In this document: positions 53,984 through 64,000 of the stretch, in pieces
Position numbering within the stretch: position 1 is the stretch's first letter
How the letters are laid out: each line of letters starts with the position of its first letter
Assembly (NCBI GenBank): GCA_009667805.1
Contig: CM019067.1
Location: 70,078,997 to 70,142,996, forward strand
Origin: Leptobrachium leishanense
Taxonomy: Eukaryota; Chordata; Amphibia; Anura; Megophryidae
Direction: 5' to 3'
Length of the DNA stretch: 64,000 nucleotides
Translations under genes and position numbers: made by a program
Notes under the pieces: generated by a model
The model's database searches: none
What the model was told of the DNA's origin: nothing
The model's input: the letters and a program-made list of their open reading frames with translations, nothing else

Positions 53984-54729
53984 GAGCCCTATTACATTCT
54001 CTGCGCAAATGCGCTCGTTCAGCGCAATTTTTTTGTGCTCATTGTCCAGCGTTATCGTGTGAAAATTAGCGTGATATTCGGATCCAAATGCATTTTCTCA
54101 TCCGTCAAAAAAAAACATTAGTAAAAAAAACAAGCAAAACTAAGAGTAATACGCGCGCAGTAATGTTGCGCATGTAAATCAGTGCGCGGACTGTTTTTTT
54201 CATGGGATTCAGCCAATCAAAATTAAGAACCTTAATTGACATCAATTCACCTTAATTGACTCACTAACGTTTTCGCGCCTGTCAAAATAAATCTGAGTAT
54301 ACATGCTGCAGCAATAAAAAAAATATGCACGAATTCACAATTTTTTTGTTTGGGTATGTGTAGAATGTGTAACTATACTGTGCAGTATTTTATTTTTTTG
54401 GTGCTGGTGTATTTTGTTTCGGCCAGAACGTTCAGATTTGCAGTTAATACCAGGTTTTCAAAGACGTTAAAATTATGCGGGCAACCGTCGTTCGTAGGAA
54501 ATTGCGCATCTATTGAAATACCATCCACTTAACGCATTTGCGCTCACGATGTTATGTATAGGACGCGCACAGTTCATCAAGCTCGCGCAAGTCTATCAGC
54601 GTTAAACGATAACGCGCATCGTTTGCGCGAACGTTGAAATACGACGTTCTGCGCAAATGGTTTTGTCCTTGCGCAAATGCGCATTTGCGTGCGCGCAAAA
54701 CTGATGCGCGAGGAATGTAATAGGGCCCC
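53984..54729. mobile_element. TIR element, 746 bp
   Basis: Termini GAGCCCTATTACATTC and GAATGTAATAGGGCCCC. The interior is full of CGC/GCG words (TGCGCAAATGCG at both ends), unlike the AT-rich surroundings. No coding sequence. Same terminal theme as 58051-58749. Confidence 0.75.
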
Positions 54730-56424
54730 TAGTGTATATACATGATTAATGATTAGTACTTGTTTGCTGGAACTAGCAAATTGGTATAATTCTTTTCTCA
54801 AAGTAATTAAAAAAGAAAAGTGAACCACATTTTATCATATAGCTGACCTCACAAACACATGAGCTGGCCGTGCTGTAACCGCTGTAAAAAATGTTATATG
54901 TGCATTAAATGTGTGGCTCACAGTGGACTGGAATGGTTCAACTACGAAAAAAATAAAATACAGCCGAACAAAATACGTATTAGTAATGGTTTTCTGCCAG
55001 AACTGTACCGTTCTTGTTAATCCTACCTACAGACCCAGCAAAATGTCAATAAATTTACAATCAGAACAACATAAGTTCCTTATGCAAGACAGCCGTGATG
55101 TCGGGTTTATACATATAACAAGGATTGGAACCTGCGCTGCAGCTGACCCCTGAGGAGAATAAAAAAGTGCAAACAGCATTGTAAATTGATTACCTGCCCG
55201 CTTAAGTTCTGATGCTTGATTGATCGATTCTCCACTCTATAACTTCATCTTAGAGTATACAATAAGGTTTGCAAGTCGTGTTGAAACTCAAACCCCTCTG
55301 CTACATGTCAGTTATTATACCCTCACGCTTGTTTAGCCATAGATTTTTTTCCTCATACACACTGCATTACGAGACTAGCGCACTATATAATGTGATGTTT
55401 ACTGCACACATGCTGCCTTCCCTCTCTGTACGCATTTGTAAAGGTCTGTATGACAGGATTGTAGGCCATCAGGCTCCATTCTTTTTTATTATACTAGACA
55501 AAAATGTCAATGTTACAACAGATAAAAGGTATGATAAAGGTATAAAGAATTAATTACAAGGTATTGAGCTGGTCAGCCATTGACGGCCATATTGCTATTA
55601 TCACTTATATAGCTCAGGCACTTTCAACTGTGCTTTACAATATAAAACAGTAAACATACTGTTATACTGACATATTTATGAGCACTGATACCTGAGGTGT
55701 GGAGGGCACTGACAGCAGGCAGATGAACTGATCACCCTATCAGCTCATGCAGGAGCATGTATTCTGTTCTTTGAGACAGTGTGGAGATTAAAGGACTTCC
55801 CTTACAGGCCCTGTGCCAACATCCCCGCGCCATCAGGAAAACTCTGAATACTTCAGGGTGGTTTTTGGGTTACCCAACCAATGCTTTTAGACATTAAGAC
55901 AAAGACAGGCTATTAACCTCTTCACTACCTAGAGATCACGGGGGTTCAAAGGCACCATCCGGCACCCCTGATATTGAGATATCTCGATCTACTGTTCTGC
56001 ACTCAGCGCAAAAGCAAATGAAATATGTTTGCTACAAACTAATTGTGTTCGCTTTTGGGCTGCAGAAGGTGCCCCCCAATGTTTTAGCCCTGTGGGCATA
56101 AGGCCCAAAGAGCTAAAACTGTGTAAAATCAGCAAACTGAATGTCCTCACATCGGATGCAGGGAACATGAGATGCAGCTGTAACGGATGTAACTCACTTT
56201 GGAAGTAGATTGCTCCATCTACTGGCCAAATATGTTATTACAGTAAGAAATACACTGGGAATATGCCCAAATATTTCTTACTGTATAATTAATTAAAAAT
56301 ATATTTTTTCAAAAGCCACTGTTTCCTGACAATGTTGTTTTGGAAAATCACTTGTTACGAAAGGGGTTAAGATCCCTCAGACCCTCAGGCTGCCTCTCTC
56401 ACCTAGGCTGGAAGAGTGACTCGA
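54730..56424. other. No gene recognised; one L2-like trace
   Basis: 55590-55650 (CACTTATATAGC...GTGCTTTACAATATA) is a decayed L2-type tail in minus orientation. The rest shows no supportable feature and may be host unique sequence. Confidence 0.4.
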
Positions 56425-57262
56425 GTCATTTTTTTCCATTTCGGATCATTTCAGACAGTTTTTCTTTTGTTTCGGATTGTTTCATTTCAGTGAATCGGAT
56501 CATTTCAACGATTCTGATCATTTCAGGTGATTCAGTTCAGTTGGTTTTTCATTTTTTTATGAGTTATTTCATTTTTTATTGCTTATTTAAGAATCGGAAG
56601 TGCATTACTACCAATAGAATGAAAGTTTCTTTACTTATTCATTCTTCTAGGATTTTTTAGCCATTTTTTGGGTGAAATTTTAGGTTTTCTAACTTTTTTT
56701 TAAAGAAACAAGGCTTTTTAACCCATAGGTTTCAATGCAGCCTATGAATCCACACACTGCCGGGCAGCGCCTCTCTGCAGTATAATTAATGCAGCATATG
56801 AATCCGCACACTGCTGGGCAGCACCTCTCTGCAGATCGATTCATTGATTCGGATCGATTCATTTTTTAATCAGATAGTTTTTTGTTTTTTATGAGTTATA
56901 ATAATGCAGCATATGAATCCACACACTGCTGGGAAGTTCCCAGCAGTGTGATGATGCACATGCTGCATTAGTTATACTGCAGCGAGGCGCTGCCCGGCAT
57001 TGTGCGGATTCATATGCTGCATTAATTATACTGCAGAGAAGTGCTTTCCAGTAGTGTACGAAATAACTCATAAAAAAATGAAAAACCAACTGAACCGAAT
57101 CGCCGAAATGATCCGAATCGCTGAATTGAATCAATACGACATTTCGGATCGATCCGAAATTTTCAGATGGTCGATATTTCATTTTTGGAAGTGCTTCCTA
57201 AATACGAAAATGGTGAATTTTGTACGAATTTCAATTTGGATAGAAACAAATTGCAAATCTCT
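56425..57262. mobile_element. Palindromic repeat, probably a transposon copy
   Basis: TTTCGGATC.. and GATTC blocks at 56440-56530 pair with those at 57075-57160 (GAAATGATCCGAATCG). Between them, units around CATATGAATCC(A/G)CACACTGC occur three times direct and once inverted (56735-57045), with GGGCAGCGCCTCTCTGCAG. The style is like the hAT subterminal sequence at 2205-9578, but I cannot fix the ends. Confidence 0.45.
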
Positions 57263-58050
57263 ACTGGAAAGCATAATGGCCCCACTTGTTAGCTTAATGG
57301 CTCACTTGGGTTAGGGTCCGACATTCAAAGGCAATATGGGGTCAAAATACATATTTGCATTTTTATTCCTGGAACCAAAAATATCCCCATTTCATACAAT
57401 GAATTGATTATTACTTATATAATAATATATTTAACTCCTTTTTTTTCTCACCAGGCTGGAGCGTGACCACAGTTAAATTGGTTTGTATGAAGAATTCATT
57501 TTCTGTACATGACTGAAATAATGTATCTTCTCCTTATACCTCCTCTACTTAATTAGTGATGTCTTAATGGCCTTCCAAGATTTATCTCTGACAATACAGT
57601 TCCACTTAGTTAATAAGGTGAGGAACTGTGTAATATAATTAAGAATGATTCCATGGCATGATCTTAACATACACTGAGGCAATGTGGTATAAATAGATGG
57701 TTGGCTTAATATCTTTAAAATAATAAAAGCTTATAAAATAAGGATAAAACCCCAAAAATGTACAAACTGGTTAATATTGACGTATGATCAGAGAAACGAC
57801 ATGGGGTCCGATTCCAGCTCAGATGGTAATAGTGAGACACTAAAGGGTGAAGTTGGGTGAGCCGTTAACCCTTAGTGACTCCATATTACCAGCTCTAATA
57901 TAAGCTAGCTGCTATAATAGCAGTTCCACTCGTAACAAAAAGGAGCCGCTAACTGATACAGGCAAAGCAGCATTGACACCACTATTGTCTTCTGGAGTCC
58001 ATAGGACTTCAAGGAGATAAGTCAAAGCCCATGCAAGTAGGTCACACAAG
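57263..58050. other. No gene recognised
   Basis: No motif-bearing frame or repeat end. Confidence 0.4.
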
Positions 58051-58749
58051 GGGCCCTATCACCTGGTGTGAGCTAACCCTAGCGTCAGCATGTTTTTGCG
58101 TTAGCGCCAGGTAAAATGAGTCTAGCGCCTGACCAATAGATCGTTTGCCTCCCACTAGAAATGGGAAGAATCCCTTAGCACCTGGTAATTTGTGATTCAT
58201 AGCGCAAGCTTACTGTACTTACCTTGTAATATACTTAACATGGGGAGCATTGGAGAGCACTTGCGCTTTTGTAACCAACAGATCACTTGGCGCCTGCGCT
58301 AAATTTTACACGGACGCTAATTGCAAAAGTTTACCTACTGCTCAACCCTGGTGGTAACTCCAAAAAATGCCCACAAAAAACAGGTTCTAGCCCAAAATTA
58401 ACAGGCAATTGAAAGGAATGCAGCACAGATGTTCTCATTATAATAATGCAGGGGTGTGAGGGCTATTTGCTGGATGTGTTCATATTTATACAAGCTTGTG
58501 AGGGCGGGGGATAGGTATGGCCTGGCACTCTGCACTGGAAAAAACAGTTCTATCCTGTACACAACCGCATTAGTGCCGGGTCTCGACCCAGGTCTTAGCG
58601 TTTCCCTAGCGTGCGCTAAATGACCATGCATATGGACTCCCACGGACAAGGTGATCTGTTGGTGGGTCATCAGGCGCTACCTTTTAGCGACTCGCGCTAC
58701 ATTTTTCTGTTAGCGATGGCGTTTTAGCTCACACCAGGTGATAGGGCCC
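58051..58749. mobile_element. TIR element, 699 bp
   Basis: A perfect 26-bp inverted terminal repeat beginning GGGCCCTATCACCTGGTG. AAG follows the right end and precedes the left end, which may be a 3-bp duplication. The interior has GCGCTA/TAGCGC words. No coding sequence. Confidence 0.8.
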
Positions 58750-59866
58750 AAGGCCAGTGGAAGAACACCGGGAACTATTTGTTCTCTGTTCCTCTCTGCA
58801 TATGACCAAAGGCGGCCGGATATCGTGCCATCGATCCTTTGCTCTGTGGGAACAGGTATTTGTGATTTCTTTAACGCTACAGGGAAATTGCTGTAGTAGG
58901 AAAACTAAGGTTTCTTTGTTATTATGGGTTAAATATACTGCATACACAAGAAGAGGTTAACAATTTATAATAATAAATAGTTCAGTAAGTCGTTGACATA
59001 TTGCTGAATTCTATTTTATTATACAAGACAAAAAACACACTAAGAACAATTTGACCCCGGTTGTTCTTTGAGTTTCTAATCCATTTTTCATGACACTATT
59101 AATCAGCATGCAGTATTAAAGGGGTCATATACCTCACACGCGTGTTTGTCTAAAGTAGCTTTTCTACATGTTGCTCCTCATTTTATATTTGAATTATTTT
59201 GACCTTTTTTCACATTTGCTGACGTCTGAGTAATTCCCACTGATTAGGAGACCTTGCTAACGACGGTTACTGTTTTCAGTCTTGTTTTCATCAGAAGAAC
59301 ACCGGCATCCGGTTTGAGTCACACATCGACATTTGTGGAAAGATTTCCTTTCGTTATGCCACTTAGACAATTCTCCTAACTTTTCGTATTCCTGCCAAGG
59401 ATCCAGTTGAAAAGTCCCTGTGGTGTCAGTGTATATAAAAATGGAGTCAATGAGGGGAAATCAAATAAGACATCTACATGAAGTTTACTGAACTGATGTA
59501 ATTCAGTTGCTTGAGGCTAAGTTTCGGTCCCTTTTCTTGGAGAGAAACCACATCTTTTTAGAACATCTTTAAATATCTCACTCTACGAAAGTAAACATTC
59601 ACAAACGTATACTTACTTATTCTTCACTACAGGTATATTTCTAAATAATCTTAAACATAATAATGCCTTATAATTTTACTTTTTTACTTTGATGAAGACA
59701 TAGCTTTTTAAATAATATGCCAAAGACACTGATTTTAAGGGGAAAATGTATTTATCCAACATGTTTCTACAAGTGTCTAGACTGAATGGCTTGACACATG
59801 GTGCTGGTCAGAGACACCTCTTGCTTAAAGTGCACCTGTAGTGCCCAGGTGAACGTTAGTTGCTAG
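58750..59866. other. No gene recognised
   Basis: No supportable features. Possible host unique sequence. Confidence 0.4.
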
Positions 59867-61423
59867 TTGCTCAGTCAGTAAAAAAGGGGGACAAAACATT
59901 TTTTAGATACATAAACGAGAAAAGAAAAGTAAAACAAGGATTAGTTAGATTAAAAACAAAGGAAGGAAGGTATGTAGAAGAGGATAAAAGTCTCGCTGAC
60001 TGCCTCAATGAATATTTTTGTTCAGTCTTTGCAGAAGAAAAGGAAGGAAAGGGACCTCAGTTAGGAGGAAACACTAAACAGACAATTACATATCAGTTTA
60101 CAGAGGAGGAGGTTCTACAGCAGCTGTCTAAAGTATAAGACAAATAAATCAATGGGGCCTGATGGGATCCACCCTAAATTATTAAAAGAGCTCAGTGATG
60201 TAATAGCAAAACCGTTAACAGATTTATTTAACCAATCCTTGCTAATGGGAGTCGTCCCAGAAGACTGGAAATTAGCAAATGTTGTGCCCATTCACAAGAA
60301 GGGTAGTAGGGAGGAATCTGGGAACGATAGGCCAGTTAGTCTTAAATCAGTAGTGGGGAAATTAATGGAAACCATGTTAAAGGAAAGGATTGTTGACCAT
60401 CTAAAAACACATAGATTACAGGATCAGAAACAACATGGGTTTACCTCAGGGAGATCATGCCAAACTAATCTTATTGATTTTTTTGATTGATTAACAAAAA
60501 TAATAGACACAGGTGGTGCAGTAGACATTGCTTATTTAGATTTCAGTAAGGCTTTTGATACTGTTCCGCATAGAAGGCTTATCAATAAATTGCAATCTTT
60601 GAGCTTGGATTCCAATATTGTTGAATGGATTAGGCAGTGGCTGAGTGACAGGCAACAGAGGGTTGTGGTAAATGGAGTTTATTCGGCGCAAGGTCTTGTT
60701 ACCAGTGGGGTACCTCAGGGGTCAGTACTTGGACCCATTCTATTTAATATTTTTATTAATGTGGATAAGTGCAAGATAATGCACCTGGGACGTAAAAACC
60801 CAAGGGCTGAATATAGATTATTTGATACAGTCCTAACCTCAACATCTGAGGAAAGGGATTTAGGGGTTATTATTTCAGAGGATCTAAGGGTAAGTAGTCA
60901 ATGTAATAGAGCAGCAGAAAAAACTAGCAGAATGCTTGGTTGTGTAGGGAGAGGTATTAGCAATAGGAAAAGGGAAGTGCTCATGCCACTGTACAGAGCA
61001 CTGGTGAGACCTCACTTGGAGTACTGTGTGCAGTACTGGAGACCGTATCTCCAGAAGGATATAGAGAGAGTTCAGAGAAGGGCTACTAAAATGGTGTACG
61101 GCTTGAAGGAAAAAAGTTACCAGGAAAGGCTTAATGATCTTAACATGTACAGAGGAGATATGATAGAAACATTTAAATACGTAAAGGAAATCCACAAGGT
61201 AGAGGAAGGGCGTATATTTAAAAGGAAACAAAGTAGCAAAACAAGAGGACATAGTCTTAGATTAGAGGGGCAAAGGTTTAAAAGTAACATCAGAAAGCAT
61301 TATTTTACTGAGAGGGTGGTGGATACATGGAACAGTCTTCCAGTTGAAGTGGTAGAGGCCAAAACAGTAATTGAATTTAAGCAGGCATGGGATAGGCATA
61401 AGGCTATCCTAAACAAAAGATAA
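59867..61423 (+). pseudogene. CR1 ORF2 C-terminal part with catalytic deletion
   Basis: The frame begins QSVKKGDKTFF and reads to ...LSKV, where one inserted T (near 60131) shifts it. It continues MGPDGIHPKLLKEL...DFFD, then a TGG-to-TGA-type stop at 60488. It continues again [31 protein letters not shown], then directly NVDKCKIMHLG, and runs open to the normal end ...ILNKR at 61423. Compared with copy A, 51 codons are missing after ILFNIFI, including the FADD catalytic residues. The deletion keeps frame. It cannot encode an active polymerase. Confidence 0.85.
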
Positions 61424-61515
61424 ATCCAGGTAAAGTATCCATGTAATTGGGCAGACTAGATGGGCCGAAAGGTTCTTATCTGCCGACATTTTTCTATGTT
61501 TCTATGTTTCTATAT
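59867..61515 (+). mobile_element. CR1-type LINE, copy B
   Basis: 5' truncated to the last part of ORF2 plus the 3' UTR. It ends TCTTATCTGCCGACATTT, then TTTCTATG repeats, as copy A does on the other strand. About 90% like copy A by eye. Confidence 0.85.
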
Positions 61516-62785
61516 ACTATCAGGGCAAATAGCAATGCAACATCTGACCCCCTGATGAGATATAGCCGTTTGTACTCACTTCAATTTAGTGATGAGCGTG
61601 GCCATGTTTCATCCGTCCATGGGCAGAGCTAACTGGAGGCCATTGCACACTCAGTGGTGACCGAGCAACGGGCTGTCCTGTAGGACAAGTCTCCACTCAG
61701 AGCTGTCACTCCCCCCTGCGGCATGCCGACATTACATAATGGGCAGGGACACTTTAAAAAGGGAATAACTGCCTTTTTTCATTATGTAGGTCAACAAATA
61801 ATACTGACATATACAAAGGGAGAGATTCGCTCTCGAATGAGACGTGTTGTTGGCATAACAGGTGTTCTTTAGGGTGGCTCAGATTGCCGCCTTAGGGAGC
61901 ACCTGCTGCTTAGTTTTTATTCAACTTTTATTCACACTTGTAGTCTGGTGGAGTAGCAGTTCTTACCTTGGCTTAATGCTGATGAAAGTCCCAGTGGGGA
62001 CTGAAATGTGTATTTACTTGCATGTATATGAAAGGACAGTGGTCCAATAGTGGTCAATAGTCAACTAAAGATGTCCCTTTTGTGCTCGCTATCCAAGTTT
62101 GAGATGAAATATGTATTTCTTTATTAGTATATGCGACCTGTACTAGATTGCGCTTTTCCTGGTCTTAATTTGCAGATGTTTAAAGGTTGATGATAATAAT
62201 AATATCCAATAAAACTCCTCTTACTACACCCCAAACTCCTCGTGATTCTAAACTCATCCGAGCAGGGTCCTCTACACCTCTTGTTTCTGTTCATATGTTA
62301 GTGTTTGTTTTGTCTCGTTCTCGTTGATTATTTTAATGCGCTGCGGAAACTGTTGGCGTTAAATCAATGATGATAATAATATTAAAAATAGTAATGTTTC
62401 ACAAGTGCTGTTCACAGTTTATCATTAATTCACTATACTATATACTGTGATAAAAAACGTTGAGTTTGGATAGACTAGATGAGTTTCTGGAAAAACAAAG
62501 GCCTTAGAATCTATTATAATGTATATTATAATGTACTGCAAATATTGAATTCCATTGTGACTCTTTCTAGTTAATAATACTGCAGTCATATGTATTCATG
62601 TTTCTGTTTTGTCTTTATTTTTTCAGGCACTTGGATGTTTGAGACAGCTGAGGCTATGGCTGGCTGGCAAGTTTTTTATTCTCCAAAATAACAGCAAATA
62701 TATTCTGCTCACTAAATCACAGCTTTCAAAAAAATGCAGCTTCCTTAAAAAGGATCCCATCCATAAAGTACTTTATTTGGAAAAC
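61516..62785. other. No gene; L2-like tail
   Basis: 62336-62392 (GCGCTGCGGAAACTGTTGGC, then GATGATAATAATATT) is an L2-type 3' tail on the plus strand. No other supportable feature. Confidence 0.45.
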
Positions 62786-63728
62786 TATAGGGGTTATTCA
62801 CTAACCTCTGAATTGGCCTCGAATTGCACCGATCGTTGCAATTTCGGGTCAATTCATCTAATCACTAAGCTGTCAAATCAGCAAATACAGGCAATTTGAC
62901 AGCTAAATAAGGTGCAATTTGCCGCAATTCGGCAGAGTTTGTCAACATCGAAATAGTCCCATAGAAGACCATCGTGACTTCTATTCACAGAACACCGAAC
63001 TGCTCCGTAATTCCAGCAACATGCCCCTATTTCGATGCTTTTATTCTAGAGATTTAAACAGGCGATTCTCAAAGGTATGAATCTCACAATTTACTTTCAT
63101 CCAGGGAAAGTATCTAGATAGAATATGGCAGATAAGAACCTTTCGGCCTATGTTTCATAAAAATGTAAAAAAAAATTATATTTTTTTAAAAAAATTTAAA
63201 GACTGTTTATTCTTTTTATTTTTAGCAAAAAACGTTTTTATCTTTTATAACCCTTTTTTGTATTTTTTACATTTTTTTTTTAAAAAAAAATAAAAGATTT
63301 TTTTAATTTTGTAACGAAGTTACAGTTCCGTTACAAGTTTTTATAAAGTGCTAACAAGTTCCGTACAGCGAGACCTTTTTATTATTTTTTAAAGTACTTT
63401 TTTTTATTATTTGTACACACTTTTTACTACATTTTTACTTATTACAACTCCTATTAGGAGAATAGTAGTGTTCTATTTTTTTTCAGTTCAGTGGAATACG
63501 CTGATGCCAATTCGGTGCAATTCGGCAACTATCGGCACAATTCGGCGGTTTTCCTCGACGTCCGATAACTGCTTCGGTGACTCCAATTTAGGCAAAATAT
63601 GATCACCATTCGTTAATAGTAAATTCACCATATTTTCAGCGAAATGGAATCACCGAAGTGTGACGAAATTGGCCGCAACGTAAAACGCCGAAATTGCATG
63701 CAACTGCTTTGTGAATAGACCCTTTCAT
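62786..63728. mobile_element. MITE, GGTTATTCA-type, with CR1 tail trace
   Basis: Begins GGGGTTATTCACTAACCTC and ends TTTGTGAATAGACCCTTT. CAATTCGG/CCGAATTG-type blocks near both ends pair. At 63125-63160 a short CR1 3' end (GGCAGATAAGAACCTTTCGG, minus orientation) interrupts it. Non-coding. Confidence 0.6.
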
Positions 63729-64000
63729 GTTTACTAGTGTATTTCTAATTTTGTAAGATGTATGTGAAATGAAATGCTACTCATACCTTGATCCATGCTC
63801 TCTTAAAACTTGTTAGACTATAAAGTGAAATGAGGACTGCATTATAATCGGAAAATGTAGACCGAGTCATTATTAACCATCTGGATGAAGTTAGTTGGAT
63901 TGAAGATGGGCATTACCAATCTAATTGGTATGAGGATAATTCATAGAGCTGCTACAATTCTTTGATTGCTTACATGACACGTGGAGTTCAAGGGTACTAT
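63729..64000. other. No gene recognised
   Basis: Nothing supportable to the window end. Confidence 0.4.

Noticed and set aside
55269..55553. Possible short host exon (94-codon frame)
   Set aside because: No domain, splice pattern or codon bias that I can support.

Overview
This window looks like intergenic or intronic DNA from a large, repeat-rich vertebrate genome. An amphibian, probably a frog, fits best: the mix includes CR1 LINEs with a (TTTCTATG)n tail, an L2-type LINE, Tc1, hAT, TTAA-target (piggyBac-type) and Helitron elements, gag-only LTR elements and hammerhead-like repeats. I recognise no host exon, tRNA or rRNA. The species is an inference. Almost every supportable feature is a transposable element (TE), a relic of one, or a tandem array that grew inside one.

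Left third (1-14.4 kb). A large palindrome with a hammerhead-ribozyme-like fold in each arm (about 1022-2204) is cut by a hAT element at 2205-9578 with a perfect 8-bp target duplication. Instead of a transposase, the hAT carries a five-exon gene that stays in frame across all four GT-AG introns and encodes a 244-residue Myb/SANT-like protein. An inverted copy of its exon 1 lies just past its stop. Later insertions and a 21-bp minisatellite fill the rest of the hAT. A foldback MITE, a complete TTAA element (10675-11898) and a solo LTR holding a 36-bp minisatellite (12392-13235) follow.

Nested stack (14.4-21.3 kb). A hAT (14400-21333, perfect 8-bp duplication) holds a MITE, which holds a Tc1 (14946-20936, TA duplication). 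The Tc1 has an L2 LINE in its left terminal repeat and a TTAA element in its right one. The LINE has one uninterrupted 1026-codon ORF (2A-like motif, endonuclease, reverse transcriptase). The Tc1 transposase is intact except for a one-base frameshift near the C-terminus.

Middle (21.3-33.8 kb). This part holds MITEs, a LINE fragment, a Tc1 5' fragment, a degraded TTAA element and a 2.2-kb non-autonomous Helitron built of about 13 units of ~150 bp, followed by DNA with no recognised content.

LTR-in-LTR (33.8-39.5 kb). A gag-only LTR element (5-bp duplication TTATC) has a second LTR element (5-bp duplication TTGTG) in its 3' LTR. The inner one has a truncated 5' LTR and a 785-codon frame made mainly of 24-bp and 33-bp tandem repeats. 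A hAT with long palindromes and a 1-kb minisatellite follows (39491-41301).

Right third (41.3-64 kb). Short MITEs, a Tc1 relic, a TTAA MITE, a MITE split by a hAT (45916-47939, perfect 8-bp duplication), two CR1 copies in opposite orientation (49442-52992 minus, 59867-61515 plus; the second lacks exactly the catalytic FADD segment), two TIR elements and low-content DNA.

The elements form no pathway with each other. The nesting gives relative ages: the L2 LINE and the D copy of the TTAA element are younger than the Tc1, which is younger than its host MITE. The inner LTR element is younger than the outer one, and CR1 copy A is younger than the MITE it splits. Points that most deserve follow-up are the spliced Myb/SANT gene with its self-complementary arrangement, the hammerhead-like motifs at four loci, the 2A-like motif of the LINE, and the related minisatellite unit in two different transposon contexts.
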